Below are positions 36,220-45,587 of a DNA stretch of 64,000 nt, one piece after another. A program made the position numbers and the translations under genes. Source of the DNA: WTGJ01 sp965237765 (GTDB lineage Bacteria; Chloroflexota; Anaerolineae; Aggregatilineales; Phototrophicaceae); contig OZ250157.1 in assembly GCA_965237765.1 (NCBI GenBank), positions 1,364,001 through 1,428,000 on the forward strand, read 5' to 3'. Within the stretch, counting starts at the first letter, position 1, and the number at the start of each line of letters is the position of its first letter. The notes below the pieces were generated by a model. It was not told the DNA's origin. It worked only from the letters and a program-made list of their open reading frames with translations, and did not search any database.

Positions 36220-37512
36220 CTAGCCCGCCGCCCCATAGCGCCGCACGCGCAGGTCACATTGCGCCTGGTGGCCGGCGAAACCCTCGATTTGGCAGAGGCG
36301 CGAGCCATATTCGCCCACCAGCACGCTCGCCTCATCCGTCAGCACGCGCTGGTAGGTGACCGTCTTGATGAACTTGCCGACCCAAAGGCCGCCGGTATAG
36401 CGCGCGGCGCGCTTCGTCGGCAGCGTGTGGTTGGTGCCGATCACCTTATCGCCATAGGCCACATTCGTGCGCGGGCCGAGGAAGAGCGCGCCATAATTCG
36501 TGAGCCGCTCGAGGAACCAATCTGGCTCCCGCGTGAGCACCTCGACGTGCTCGCTGGCGATCTCATCCGCCACCTGCAGCAGCTCCGCATCGGTATCGCA
36601 GAGGATGACTTCGCCATAATCGCGCCAGGCCTGGCCGGCCAAATCGGCCGTCGGCAGCGCTTCCAGCTGGCGGCCGATCTCCGCCTCGATGCCATCGGCC
36701 AGCGCGCGGCTGCTGGTGAGCAGGATGGCGGGAGAGGTGGGGCCGTGTTCGGCCTGGCCGAGCAGGTCCGTCGCGCAGATCTCGGCGTCGGCGGTCTCGT
36801 CGGCGATGACGAGCACCTCGGTCGGGCCGGCGAGGAGATCGATGCCCACCTGGCCGAAGAGTTGGCGCTTGGCTTCGGCGACGTAGGCGTTGCCGGGGCC
36901 GACGAGCATATCGACCGGCGTGATGCCCATTTCCGGCGCGCCATAGGCCAGCGCCGCCAGCGCTTGCACGCCGCCGAGGATGTAGATCGCGTCCGCGCCG
37001 CCGAAATGGATGGCCGCGATCGTCGCCGCCGGCAATTCGCCGCGGATGGGCGGCGTGCAGGCGACGATCTGCCCGACGCCCGCCGTCTTCGCCGTCAGTA
37101 CGCTCATGTGCGCGCTGGCGACCATCGGGTAGCGCCCACCGGGGACGTAGCAGCCGACCCGCGCGACGGGGATGTTGCGCTGCCCGAGGATGACGCCCGG
37201 CAGCGTCTCCACTTCTATATCCCGCAGCGATGCGCGCTGGGCGAGGGCGAAGTTGCGCACCTGCTCCTGCGCGAACTGGATATCGGTGATGACCTGCGGC
37301 GGCAGGGTGGCGATGACGTCGTCGATTTGTGCAGCGGAAAGGCGGAAATCTTGCGGTTGCCAGCGGTCGAAGCGGGCCGAGAGTTCGCGGATGGCCGTAT
37401 CGCCGCGGGCCCGGCAATCGGCGAGGATTCCGCGCACGGTGGCTTCGACCTGCGCGGCGTCTTGCTCGCGCTCGTCGCTGCTCTTGCCGCGTTTGATATG
37501 GCGGATGCTCAT
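36220..37512 (-). CDS. Histidinol dehydrogenase family enzyme, possibly sulfopropanediol-type
   Basis: A 430-residue NAD-dependent zinc enzyme. Seen are VARVGCYVPGGRYPMVASAH (about 115-135), DLLAGPTEVLVIADETA, EHGPTSPAILLTSS and the catalytic block GTNHTLPTKRAARYTGGLWV. The block with ARYTGGLWVGKF--TVTYQ, rather than ATY-SGLGVADFQ, is closer to HpsN-type sulfopropanediol dehydrogenases than to biosynthetic HisD; that is a judgement from motifs. No other his gene is nearby, and the neighbours are an SDR and hydrolase, which also fits a catabolic role. The start at 37512 overlaps the hydrolase stop (ATGA). Confidence 0.87.
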   Translation of the reverse strand: MSIRHIKRGKSSDEREQDAAQVEATVRGILADCRARGDTAIRELSARFDRWQPQDFRLSAAQIDDVIATLPPQVITDIQFAQEQVRNFALAQRASLRDIEVETLPGVILGQRNIPVARVGCYVPGGRYPMVASAHMSVLTAKTAGVGQIVACTPPIRGELPAATIAAIHFGGADAIYILGGVQALAALAYGAPEMGITPVDMLVGPGNAYVAEAKRQLFGQVGIDLLAGPTEVLVIADETADAEICATDLLGQAEHGPTSPAILLTSSRALADGIEAEIGRQLEALPTADLAGQAWRDYGEVILCDTDAELLQVADEIASEHVEVLTREPDWFLERLTNYGALFLGPRTNVAYGDKVIGTNHTLPTKRAARYTGGLWVGKFIKTVTYQRVLTDEASVLVGEYGSRLCQIEGFAGHQAQCDLRVRRYGAAG

Positions 37513-38244
37513 GCGGGGTTGCCTTTCGGTTCTTGACGGTCGGTTGGCAGCCAGCGGCGGAGCGCCTCGCTCACGCGCTCGGGCTGTTCGAGCGTGCTCA
37601 GGTGCCCGCAAAGATCGAGGATGAGCAATTCGGCGCCGGGGATGGCGGCGGCGATCTCCTCGTGCATGGGGACGGTGCAAACTTCGTCTTCCCGGCCGCC
37701 GAGGACGAGGGTGGGGCAGCGGATCCGGCCGAGCGAGGGGCGCGAATCGGGCCGGGCGAGTTGCGCCTTTACCTGGTTGACGAAGCGCGCGCGCCCAACC
37801 GATTCGGCCATGGCGAACACGGTGCGGCGCAAGGCCAGGTCCTGCCGATGCGCCGGGTGGAGCATAGCGTCTTTCAGGAAATCGGTCGTGATTTCGCGGA
37901 ATTCTCCGAGTTGGGACATGCCGACGAAGCGCTGTTGGCGGGCGCGCGTTTCAGCGGAGGCGGGGCGGGCGCTGCAATTCAACAGGGCGAGGCGACATCG
38001 CCCACGAGGCAATCGGCAAGGGGCGCGGGGGCGGCGATTTGTGGCGCGAAGAGGCAGAGGCGCTCGTCGCAAAGCGTGCCGGTGCACCGGCGAGGATGTG
38101 GCGGGCACATTCCGCCAGCGAATCCGCCGCGGCGACATCGCCTACGCGGCAATCGCCAAAAGGAGAGAGAGCTGAGATTTGCGGCGTGAAGAAGCGCTCG
38201 TCACAGAGCGTACCGGGGAGGAAGAGCAGGGCGGGGCGGAGCAT
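37509..38244 (-). pseudogene. Mosaic alpha/beta hydrolase, nucleophile region lost
   Basis: Three pieces are joined on the minus strand. Piece 1 (38244 to about 38085) reads MLRPALLFLPGTLCDERFFT, PFGDCRVGDVAAADSLAECA. Piece 2 (about 38085 to 37995) is a diverged second copy of the same N-terminus in another frame: TLCDERLCLFAPQIA, PLADCLVGDVA. Piece 3 (about 37995 to 37509) is the C-terminal half: LALLNCSARPASAETRARQQ, CPTLVLGGREDEVC and LCGHLSTLEQPE, with the Asp and His of the triad. The GHSMGG nucleophile elbow is absent. The two N-termini differ at many bases, so this is recombination between paralogues, not a recent tandem duplication. Confidence 0.75.
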
Positions 38245-38247
38245 GGG

Positions 38248-39115
38248 TTAGTTTGGATTGGTCTCCGGTCGCGTGAAACGGAAGATAATAAATTCCGAAT
38301 CGGCAAAGCGTTCATCCCGTTGCAATCCGGGAATTTCCGCCAGCCAACGTTGCGCTATATGATGCTCGTCCGACCGATTGGTGTCGTCGAACAAGATCAA
38401 GGCATGCTCCGCTAAGTGCTTGTGCAAAAGGGGTAGCGCCGGGTAGCGGATCATGGGGGCAAGGTATCCGGCCGGGCCATCTACCAAGAGGAGGTTGAAG
38501 GGAAATTCAAAAGACAGGTTCGTGAGAGCATACCATTGGTGGCTGCGCCCCTTCAGCTCCCAATGACGTAGCGGCGCATCGAGCACGTTGGCACGCTCAG
38601 ATAAATTGTGCTCTTCCACCAAGCGGCGAGTATTCGCGGCGTGGTGGGCATTGTCTTCCAAAGCGAACAATTCCCCATGGCCGATGGCTTCCAGTGCGTA
38701 GGCCATCACCAAAGTGGAGAGACCGCTGCCCAACTCCAATATCCTTTAGTGGACGTTCTTTGTGGATGAGTTGCCAGATCGTGTGAAGCAGATCGGGGCG
38801 TGCCATACCGCCCACAAAGAGTGGGAGTGGGCGTCGTGGGCGGATTTCAGCGCTCAGCCAGGCGAGCTCCTGTTGTTGTTTCGCTTCCCGTTGTCGTTCA
38901 CGCCTAAGCTCGCGCCGAACCCATAGCAAGCCATTGGCGCCGCCCAGCAGCACGAGCAGTCCAAGCAGTAGCAACGCTAACAACAGACCGTGCTCTACGC
39001 GATACAGGGTGAGGCTGATTAGCGCCCAAGCCAACCAAAGCACGATGGCGGCAACCAAAGGTGGTCCGCGCCGCCGCAGTTGGTCGCGCAATTGATGTTG
39101 GCGGTGATGTCTCAA
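38248..39115 (-). pseudogene. Membrane-anchored class I SAM methyltransferase, one frameshift
   Basis: The gene probably starts at TTG 39115, overlapping the MetE-like stop (TTGA). The first part has two transmembrane helices (LVAAIVLWLAWALISLTLY and LLLALLLLGLLVLLGGANGL) and a basic coiled-coil stretch (RRELRRERQREAKQQQEL). LHTIWQLIHKERPLK follows. Near 38745 a one-base frame change is needed to enter ELGSGLSTLVMAYALEAIGH (AdoMet motif I), ALEDN (acidic loop), LLLVDGPAGYLAPMIRYPAL and LILFDDTNRSDEHH. The target may be a glycan or small molecule; it cannot be told. It may be an assembly error rather than a dead gene. Confidence 0.7.
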
Positions 39116-40260
39116 GCCCAGAGGCGTTCGCTCGCCAGGCGGGCGCCGGCGGCCAGCGAGGAGAGCTTGGCGTAGGCGATATCCGGGTGCACGGCGCCAA
39201 AGCCGGCGAAGGTGCCGAAGCCGCAATCCGTCCCCGCCAGCACGCGCTCCCGCCCGACGATGCCGGCGAAGCGCTCGATGCGTTCGGCGACCAGCTCGGG
39301 GTGTTCGACGAAGTTCGTCGTCGTATCCAGCACGCCGGGGATGAGGATTTTATCGGCGGGGATATCGGCCTCGGCCCAAATGCGCCATTCGTGCGCGTGG
39401 CGCGGGTTGGAGGCTTCGAACTGGATGGCCTGCGGCTTGGCGCGCAGGACGATGTCGATGATATCCGCCAGGTCAATATCGTGGGTATGCGGCCCTTCGT
39501 AATTGCCCCAACAGAGGTGCATGCGGACGCGCTCGGCGGGCACATTTTCCAGGGCGGCGTTGAGCGCTTCGACCTGGCGCGCCGCCGCCACCCGAAAGCC
39601 GGCCGTATCCTCGTCGCGAAAGCGGATGTGGCGGCCCATCGCCAGATCCGGGCAATCGACCTGTAACAGCAGGCCGGCCTCGGTGATGCGCTCGTATTCC
39701 ACCTTCATCACATCCACCAGGGCGGCGAGGTAGGCTTCTTCGCTGGTGTAGTATTCGTTAGGCTGAAAGACGGCGATGACGCCGGGCGAAGCGGCGTTCA
39801 TGAACGCTTCGCGCGCGCCGGCGGCTTCGGCAGCTGCGCGCAGGTTGGCGATATCTTTTTCCAGCGGCGCCAGGTCTTTGATGCGGATTTCGCCGCGGAC
39901 GACCGGGCGGTGATATTTCGGCGTGCCGCCCTGTTGGGCCAGGCGCTCTTTGAAGGCGGGGAATTCATCCAAGTCTTTCGGAGTCGCGCGCGGCACTTCG
40001 GCGATTTCGAAGCCGGTGAGGCGGTGGCGCATGTAGGTCGCGTAGCTGATCTTGCTCATCTCGCCGTCGCTGATGACATCCACGCCGGCGTCCACCTGGC
40101 GGAGGGCCACTTCGCGGACGGCGCGGGTCATCACGGCGTCGAATTCGGCCTCGTCGTAATCCTCCCCGCGGTCCTGGGCGAAGAGTTGGTCGACGACGTA
40201 TTGGGGGCGCGGCATGCTGCCGACGTGGGTGGTGAGGATGCGCTCGCGGCTCTGTTGCAT
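39112..40260 (-). CDS. Cobalamin-independent methionine synthase II family protein (MetE C-terminal type)
   Basis: A 382-residue protein with only the C-terminal catalytic barrel of MetE. It starts MQQSRERILTTHVGSMPRPQ. Zinc ligands are visible: His and Cys in RMHLCWGNYEG, Glu in FEASNPRHAHEW and Cys in GTDCGFGTFAGF. Such stand-alone MetE-core proteins are often not methionine synthases and may act in demethylation or epoxide/thiol chemistry. It follows the cupin gene by 14 bases and overlaps the methyltransferase, so all three are one transcript. Confidence 0.9.
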   Translation of the reverse strand: MQQSRERILTTHVGSMPRPQYVVDQLFAQDRGEDYDEAEFDAVMTRAVREVALRQVDAGVDVISDGEMSKISYATYMRHRLTGFEIAEVPRATPKDLDEFPAFKERLAQQGGTPKYHRPVVRGEIRIKDLAPLEKDIANLRAAAEAAGAREAFMNAASPGVIAVFQPNEYYTSEEAYLAALVDVMKVEYERITEAGLLLQVDCPDLAMGRHIRFRDEDTAGFRVAAARQVEALNAALENVPAERVRMHLCWGNYEGPHTHDIDLADIIDIVLRAKPQAIQFEASNPRHAHEWRIWAEADIPADKILIPGVLDTTTNFVEHPELVAERIERFAGIVGRERVLAGTDCGFGTFAGFGAVHPDIAYAKLSSLAAGARLASERLWA

Positions 40261-40274
40261 GGGAATGTACTGTC

Positions 40275-40937
40275 TTAGCGGGCGCGTTCGGGGCGAAAAT
40301 CGGCGAGGCGGCTGCCGGTCTGGCGCTCGAAGAGTTGGAGCAAACGTCGTTGTTGGGCGGCGACGAGCGCTTCGTAATCATCGGGTTGGCGCATTTTTCC
40401 CTGCGCATCCGCCCGGAAGCCGAGCGCGGCGGCAGCGCCTTCGACCTCTGGCGACCAGAGGGGGTCTTTGCCTGTGAAGACTTCGTGCGATTCGAGGACG
40501 GCGAAGAACCAGCCGATGGAATCGCCCCTGTATTCGAAGCTGCGGTAGACGCCAGGGGGGAAGGAGATGAGGTCCCAGGCAGCGAGGTCAAAATGGCCAT
40601 CGGCCTGGGCGGGGTGGTCGGAGTTGCCCCAGTGGAAGCGCCAGGGGCCACTGAGGACGAAGAAAGATTCGATGTAATCGTGGGTATGCCAGGCGGGGCC
40701 GCAGCCGGGCGGCGCCCAGCCCATGCCGATCTGATAGCGGTGCGGCTCGGTGATCTGGCGTTTGCCGGCGAAATCCGGGTTTTCGCTGGCGGTATCGCCG
40801 ATGACGGCGTAATTCATGCGCTCGTGCCCGGGCAGGGCGCTATCGATGAACATGAGTGGGACGCCCTGTTCCTTCATCTGGTCGAAACGCATGACCCAGC
40901 GGGACATGCTCTCCTGGGTATGGGTGGGTTGGGCCAT
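40275..40937 (-). CDS. Cupin-domain protein
   Basis: A 220-residue protein with one cupin barrel in the middle. The metal-binding motif is WHTHDYIESFFVLSGPWRFH (two His and Glu, about residues 83-102), with the second half in LISFPPGVYRSFEY. The N-terminal 70 residues and C-terminal helices (YEALVAAQQRRLLQLFERQT) are extensions. It is first in the operon with the MetE-like gene. It is divergent from dnaG. The substrate is unknown. Confidence 0.82.
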   Translation of the reverse strand: MAQPTHTQESMSRWVMRFDQMKEQGVPLMFIDSALPGHERMNYAVIGDTASENPDFAGKRQITEPHRYQIGMGWAPPGCGPAWHTHDYIESFFVLSGPWRFHWGNSDHPAQADGHFDLAAWDLISFPPGVYRSFEYRGDSIGWFFAVLESHEVFTGKDPLWSPEVEGAAAALGFRADAQGKMRQPDDYEALVAAQQRRLLQLFERQTGSRLADFRPERAR

Positions 40938-41071
40938 CGTCGCACGCCCTATGGTTGCATTGTGCGGGAGTATAGCGTAAGGGCGCGCCGGGCGTAGGTG
41001 AGTCGCTTCGCGGGCGCCTCCCAGCGCGCATCGTCAAAGCTCTTATAATTGGAAAGGTTGGAGGGAAGACG

Positions 41072-43135
41072 ATGTCCGTCGTTGACGACATCAAAGCGCG
41101 GCTGGATATTGCCGCCTATATCGGCGAGAGCGTGCCCCTGCGGCCGGCCGGCCGGCGCTTCAAAGCCAATTGCCCCTTCCATGCCGAGCGCACGCCTTCT
41201 TTCATCGTCGACCCCGAACGCGGCTCCTGGCGCTGCTTCGGCGCCTGCGCGGAAGGCGGCGATATCTTCTCCTTCGCCATGAAGCGGCACGGTTGGAGCT
41301 TCCGTGAGGCACTGGAGGAGCTCGCGCGCCGCGCCGGCGTTGAGCTGCGCCCACGCACGCCGGAACAAGCCGAGCGTGAAAAAGAGGAAGAGGCGCTGCG
41401 CGGTTTGCTCACCGCCATGGCCGAGCAATACCACGAGTGGCTCATGCAACCGCGCGACGATGCCGCCGCCGCTGCCCTACGTTATACCCGCGAAGCGCGC
41501 GCCCTGACCGAAGAAACGCTGCGGACCTTCCAGATTGGTTACGCGCCCGCCGGCTGGCAACATAGCTGGGATGCGCTGCGCCAGCTGGGTTATACGGAGG
41601 GGCAGGTGGTCGCCGCCGGCGTTTGCGGCAAGAGCGAACAGGGCGGCCGCATTTACGATCGTTTCCGCGCGCGCCTGGTCATCCCCATCCGCGATGCGCG
41701 CGGGCGCGTGCTCGGTTTCGGCGGGCGGGCGCTGGATGAGGGGGCGGATGCTACGCATCCGCAGGCCAAATATTTGAATTCGCCGCAAAGCGCGCTCTTC
41801 GATAAGTCGCACTTGCTCTTCGCGCTGGATGGGGCGCGGCCGGCCATCCGCGAAACGGGCGTCGCTATCGTCGTCGAGGGGTATCTCGACGCCATCCAGG
41901 CGCACCAGGCGGGATATCGCAATGTCGTCGCGCAGATGGGCACGGCGCTGACCGAGCCGCAATTGCGCTTGTTGATGCCGCGCGCGGGGGAAGAGCGCCG
42001 CATCGTGCTCGCGCTGGATGCGGATGTCGCCGGCCTGGCCGCCACCCGCCGCGGTCTGGAAACCGCCCGCCGCGCCCTGACGCAGGATTTCAGCGGTCGC
42101 CTCGGTGTCGATATGCGCATCCTGCAACTTCCCGACGCGCGTGACCCGGATGACTTGCTGCGCGAAGAGCCTGCGCTTTGGCCGGTGCTGGTCGCGCAGG
42201 CTACCCCGCTGCCGCAATTCGTCATTGATCAGGAGACGGCCGCGCTGCCAGAAGACGCCAGCATCCAGCAACGGGAAGCAGCCGCGCGGCGCGTTTTGCC
42301 ACTGTTGTTGGCGACGGAGAGCGACCTGCTGCGCCGCGATAACGTGCAGCGCCTCGCGCGGCGCCTGCACATCATGGAAGGTGACTTGCTGGCTCTGGCC
42401 GTGGCCGTCGAGCGGCGCGCCCACCAGCCCGCGTCTGCGTCAGCGGATGACAGGCCGTCGCCTGATTGGCCCGATTGGGAGGAGGGTTCCTACGACGCGC
42501 CGCCGGAGGTGGGAGGCACGCCGCGGCCCCAAGAAGAGGCCACTTCCCTCGCCCAACTCGAAGCCGGCCTGCTGCGCATATTGCTGAGAGAGCCGAACCG
42601 TTTGCATGAGATTGACCAATTGCTGCGGCAAATGCAGCCCGACGCGGGCGATACCGCCGACCCAATGCACCAGCTCTACTTCGGAGATTTCGGCGGCGAC
42701 GATTTCGTCCAAAATGACCACCGCGCCTTCATCACCCTGTTGCGGGAAGCGCTTCTGGCCGATCGGGAAGAGCCGCTCTCCTATTTGCGCGCGCAGAGCG
42801 AGGAAGCTCAGCTCGGCGCGGCGCTGGAGGCCTTGATGGAAGAGGAGCTGGATTGGCTGAGCGGGCGCTTGCGCTATGGCCTGGCGGAGGATTTGAAACT
42901 GCACCGTCGCCGCAACCCGCCGGATGCGGGCCTCGCCGCCGAACAGGAGCGCGACATGTTCTGTGGCGCGCTGGACTTGCGCCGCCGCCGCCTCGGCCGC
43001 ATGCTGGATGAGCTGTACTTTCTGGCCGAAAGCGAGGCCAACGTCAGCGAATTCGCGCCGCAATTGACCGCCTGGGCGCGCGCGCGTCGTTTGCTGGATG
43101 AGCGCCTGGCAATCTTGCGCGGCCGTGAGGGCTGA
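41072..43135 (+). CDS. dnaG: DNA primase DnaG
   Basis: A 687-residue primase that makes RNA primers at the replication fork. The CHC2 zinc finger is C34-x2-H37-x17-C55-x3-C59 (CPFH, then CFGAC); the last spacing is one residue longer than in E. coli. The catalytic TOPRIM domain holds VVEGYLDAIQAHQAGYRNVV (about residues 268-287) and LALDADVAGLAATRRG. The C-terminal about 220 residues form the helicase-interaction region. GGTTGGAGGGAAG precedes the ATG. The sigma factor gene follows, the usual macromolecular-synthesis arrangement. Confidence 0.97.
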   Translation: MSVVDDIKARLDIAAYIGESVPLRPAGRRFKANCPFHAERTPSFIVDPERGSWRCFGACAEGGDIFSFAMKRHGWSFREALEELARRAGVELRPRTPEQAEREKEEEALRGLLTAMAEQYHEWLMQPRDDAAAAALRYTREARALTEETLRTFQIGYAPAGWQHSWDALRQLGYTEGQVVAAGVCGKSEQGGRIYDRFRARLVIPIRDARGRVLGFGGRALDEGADATHPQAKYLNSPQSALFDKSHLLFALDGARPAIRETGVAIVVEGYLDAIQAHQAGYRNVVAQMGTALTEPQLRLLMPRAGEERRIVLALDADVAGLAATRRGLETARRALTQDFSGRLGVDMRILQLPDARDPDDLLREEPALWPVLVAQATPLPQFVIDQETAALPEDASIQQREAAARRVLPLLLATESDLLRRDNVQRLARRLHIMEGDLLALAVAVERRAHQPASASADDRPSPDWPDWEEGSYDAPPEVGGTPRPQEEATSLAQLEAGLLRILLREPNRLHEIDQLLRQMQPDAGDTADPMHQLYFGDFGGDDFVQNDHRAFITLLREALLADREEPLSYLRAQSEEAQLGAALEALMEEELDWLSGRLRYGLAEDLKLHRRRNPPDAGLAAEQERDMFCGALDLRRRRLGRMLDELYFLAESEANVSEFAPQLTAWARARRLLDERLAILRGREG

Positions 43136-43296
43136 CGAATGGGGAATATAACGATGCGGATCCAGCCCTTTTGTAAAAAACGCGTAAATTGGGCCAAACA
43201 GAGGGAATTAAACCGCGCGTTATGCGTACAGGTTAACAGGCGCACATGTCACGCGATGCGCATGGTCATTGTGCCTACATTCTCGAAAGGAACCCT

Positions 43297-44814
43297 ATGA
43301 TGATTCCCGAGAAATTCATCGAAGTGCCCCTCGCGAACACGCAGGATCTGGATGAAAAGCAGTCGATCGGGGCGGCGCAGCCGGATGAGACGTGCGCCGA
43401 TACGTTGCCCCCCGCCGATACTCAGATCACCGGCACCCTGTACGATAGCGGCAGCGCGCCCGCCCTCGCCCAGGACAACGTCCAACTCTATTTGCAGCAG
43501 ATCGGGCAAGTGGCGTTGCTGGATGCGGTGGGCGAAGGACGGCTTGCTGCCCTAATGGCCGCCGATGGGCTGCTCAAGGACCTCGCGCCGCCCCAGCATG
43601 ATCTGGATGACCCGGAAGCGGCGTTGGATTGGCTGGGCGCGGTCTACGCCCATTTGCTGGCGCAATGGAAGCGCGCGAGCGCTCAGGCAGAGCAGCATGC
43701 GGTTGAGCTGCTGCCGCTGGCCGATCTGCTCGCCGAAGCGCAATTGATCCGCGCCGATTGGGAGCGCGACGAGCCTTCCGCTATCCGTGACTACCTCAAG
43801 CAGGGCAAATGGGGGCAGGATGATGAGTGGGATGAGCACGCGCGCACGGTCTACGCGGTCTTCCATGCGGCGCTGGCCTTGCCGCAGGCGGCCGTGGAAC
43901 GGCTCCTCGCCAGCAAGCGCCCGCCCACCATCGCCCGCTTCGTGAGCGAGCTCAGCGCCGAAGAGGCCGTCGCTCAGCCCGCGGCCGTCGCCCAAAATGC
44001 CGCCGGCGCGCGCGAAACCCTCTCCCGCGCCAACCTGCGACTGGTCGTCAGCGTCGCCAAGCGTTATCTCGGGCGGAGCATCTCCTTCCTCGATTTGATT
44101 CAAGAGGGAAACCTGGGCCTTTTGCGCGCGGTCGAGAAATATGACCATACGCGCGGATTCCGTTTCTCTACTTACGCCACCTGGTGGATTCGTCAGGTCA
44201 TCAGCCGCGCGATCGCCGACCAGGCCCGGACCATCCGCATCCCCGTTCACATGGTGGATTCCATCAACCGCCTCGCGCGCGTTCACCAGGAATTGCTTCA
44301 GCAAACTGGACGCGAACCAAGCGCCGAGCAATTGGCGTTGGAGCTGGAATTCCTCGAGCCGGCCGACGCGCGCGCCATCCGCCGCCTGCAGGGTCGTGGT
44401 GAGGAATTGCCAACGGAGCTGGTGCGGGTGTTGCGGCGCGCGGTGCAAAAAGTGCAAAAGATCCAACGCATCAGCCAGGAGCCTGTCTCGTTGGAAATGA
44501 TGGTCGGCGAAGATGGCGGCAGCACGTTGCGCGAGCTGATCGCCGATGACACCGCCGTGAGCCCGGCCGCCGCCGCCAGCCAGCAGATGCTCAAGGAGCA
44601 GGTACATTTGGCGCTGGATGTGCTCAGCGAACGGGAGCGCGAGGTGTTGGAGCTGCGTTTTGGTTTGCGCGATGGCATGCACATGACGCTGGGCGAATTG
44701 GGGAAGCGCTTCGGCATCACCAAAGAGCGGGTGCGCCAATTGGAGGCGCGGGCCTTGCGCAAATTGCGCCACCCGACGCGCAACCGGGTGCTGCGGGAAT
44801 ATTTGGAGTATTAG
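43297..44814 (+). CDS. rpoD: Primary RNA polymerase sigma factor (RpoD/SigA)
   Basis: A 505-residue sigma-70. ATG 43297 (MMIPEKF) is chosen because GAAAGGA lies just upstream; an in-frame ATG at 43246 has no such site. Region 1.2 is VQLYLQQIGQVALLDAVGEG. Region 2 spans about residues 245-320: NLRLVVSVAKRYLGRSISFL, DLIQEGNLGLLRAVEKYDHT and FSTYATWWIRQVISRAIADQ. Regions 3 and 4 follow, with the -35-binding helix GELGKRFGITKERVRQLEAR near the end. About 140 residues between regions 1.2 and 2.1 form a longer non-conserved block. It follows dnaG. Confidence 0.96.
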   Translation: MMIPEKFIEVPLANTQDLDEKQSIGAAQPDETCADTLPPADTQITGTLYDSGSAPALAQDNVQLYLQQIGQVALLDAVGEGRLAALMAADGLLKDLAPPQHDLDDPEAALDWLGAVYAHLLAQWKRASAQAEQHAVELLPLADLLAEAQLIRADWERDEPSAIRDYLKQGKWGQDDEWDEHARTVYAVFHAALALPQAAVERLLASKRPPTIARFVSELSAEEAVAQPAAVAQNAAGARETLSRANLRLVVSVAKRYLGRSISFLDLIQEGNLGLLRAVEKYDHTRGFRFSTYATWWIRQVISRAIADQARTIRIPVHMVDSINRLARVHQELLQQTGREPSAEQLALELEFLEPADARAIRRLQGRGEELPTELVRVLRRAVQKVQKIQRISQEPVSLEMMVGEDGGSTLRELIADDTAVSPAAAASQQMLKEQVHLALDVLSEREREVLELRFGLRDGMHMTLGELGKRFGITKERVRQLEARALRKLRHPTRNRVLREYLEY

Positions 44815-44834
44815 GCAGCTGGCCGGCCGCGCCG

Positions 44835-45587
44835 CTATACGCCCAGATAGGCCTCGATAATCGCATCATCTTCGCGCAGGTCGGCAGCGTTGCCGGCGTG
44901 CGTGATGTAACCCGATTGCAGCACGTAACCGCGGTCGGCGATATTCAGCGCCAGTAAGGCGTTTTGCTCCACCAACAAGATGGTCGTGTTGTTCTCGCGA
45001 TTCAGCGTTTCGATGACATCGAAAATTTGTTTGACGAGCATCGGCGCCAGGCCCATGCTCGGCTCATCCAGCAGCAGGACGCGCGGCCGGGCCATCAGCG
45101 CGCGCCCGATGGCCAGCATCTGTTGCTCGCCGCCGGAGAGCGTCCCGCCATATTGGCTGAGGCGCTCTTTCAGGCGCGGGAAGCGGGCGAAGACTTGTTC
45201 GAGGTCCTGGGCGATGCCTTTTTCGTCTTTTCGAGTGAAGGCGCCCATTTGCAAGTTTTCCAGCACGGTGAGGCGGCCGAAAATCTTGCGCCCCTCGGGG
45301 ACCTGGATCACGCCGCGCTTGACGATTTCGTGCGCGCGCAGGCGCGTGATTTCCTCGCCGCCGAGGGAGATATGCCCCTGGGCGGCGGGTGTGATGCCGG
45401 AGATTGTATTCAGCGTCGTCGTCTTGCCGGCGCCGTTGCCGCCGATGAGCGTGACGATTTCGCCCTCGCGCACCTCGAGCGAGATGCCCTTCACCGCCAG
45501 GATCTGCCCATAAGCGGTGTGGATGCCGTCAACGTGGAGCAGGGTGGCCGAGGGGCGGCCCTTCGGTTTGCTATTCTTCTCAGGCAT
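44835..45587 (-). CDS. livF: Branched-chain amino acid ABC transporter ATPase LivF
   Basis: A 250-residue ATPase of a Liv-type importer. Walker A is GGNGAGKTT, the signature LSGGEQQMLAIGRALM, Walker B VLLLDEPSMGLAP, and the switch His position reads LLVEQNALLALNIAD, where the usual His is replaced by Gln as in other LivF proteins. It ends EAYLGV. It overlaps the 3' end of the fused livM-livG gene by 8 bases and is the last gene of the Liv locus. It works as a heterodimer with the LivG domain. Confidence 0.95.
   Translation of the reverse strand: MPEKNSKPKGRPSATLLHVDGIHTAYGQILAVKGISLEVREGEIVTLIGGNGAGKTTTLNTISGITPAAQGHISLGGEEITRLRAHEIVKRGVIQVPEGRKIFGRLTVLENLQMGAFTRKDEKGIAQDLEQVFARFPRLKERLSQYGGTLSGGEQQMLAIGRALMARPRVLLLDEPSMGLAPMLVKQIFDVIETLNRENNTTILLVEQNALLALNIADRGYVLQSGYITHAGNAADLREDDAIIEAYLGV

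Noticed and set aside
36216..36335. Longer start of the SDR gene
   Set aside because: The extra 40 codons overlap the upstream gene and lack a ribosome site; ATG 36215 has AGGAG at the right distance.
36094..37536. 480-codon open frame on the plus strand
   Set aside because: Antisense to the histidinol-dehydrogenase-like gene, which has all family motifs.
43552..44772. 406-codon open frame on the minus strand
   Set aside because: Antisense to the sigma factor gene.
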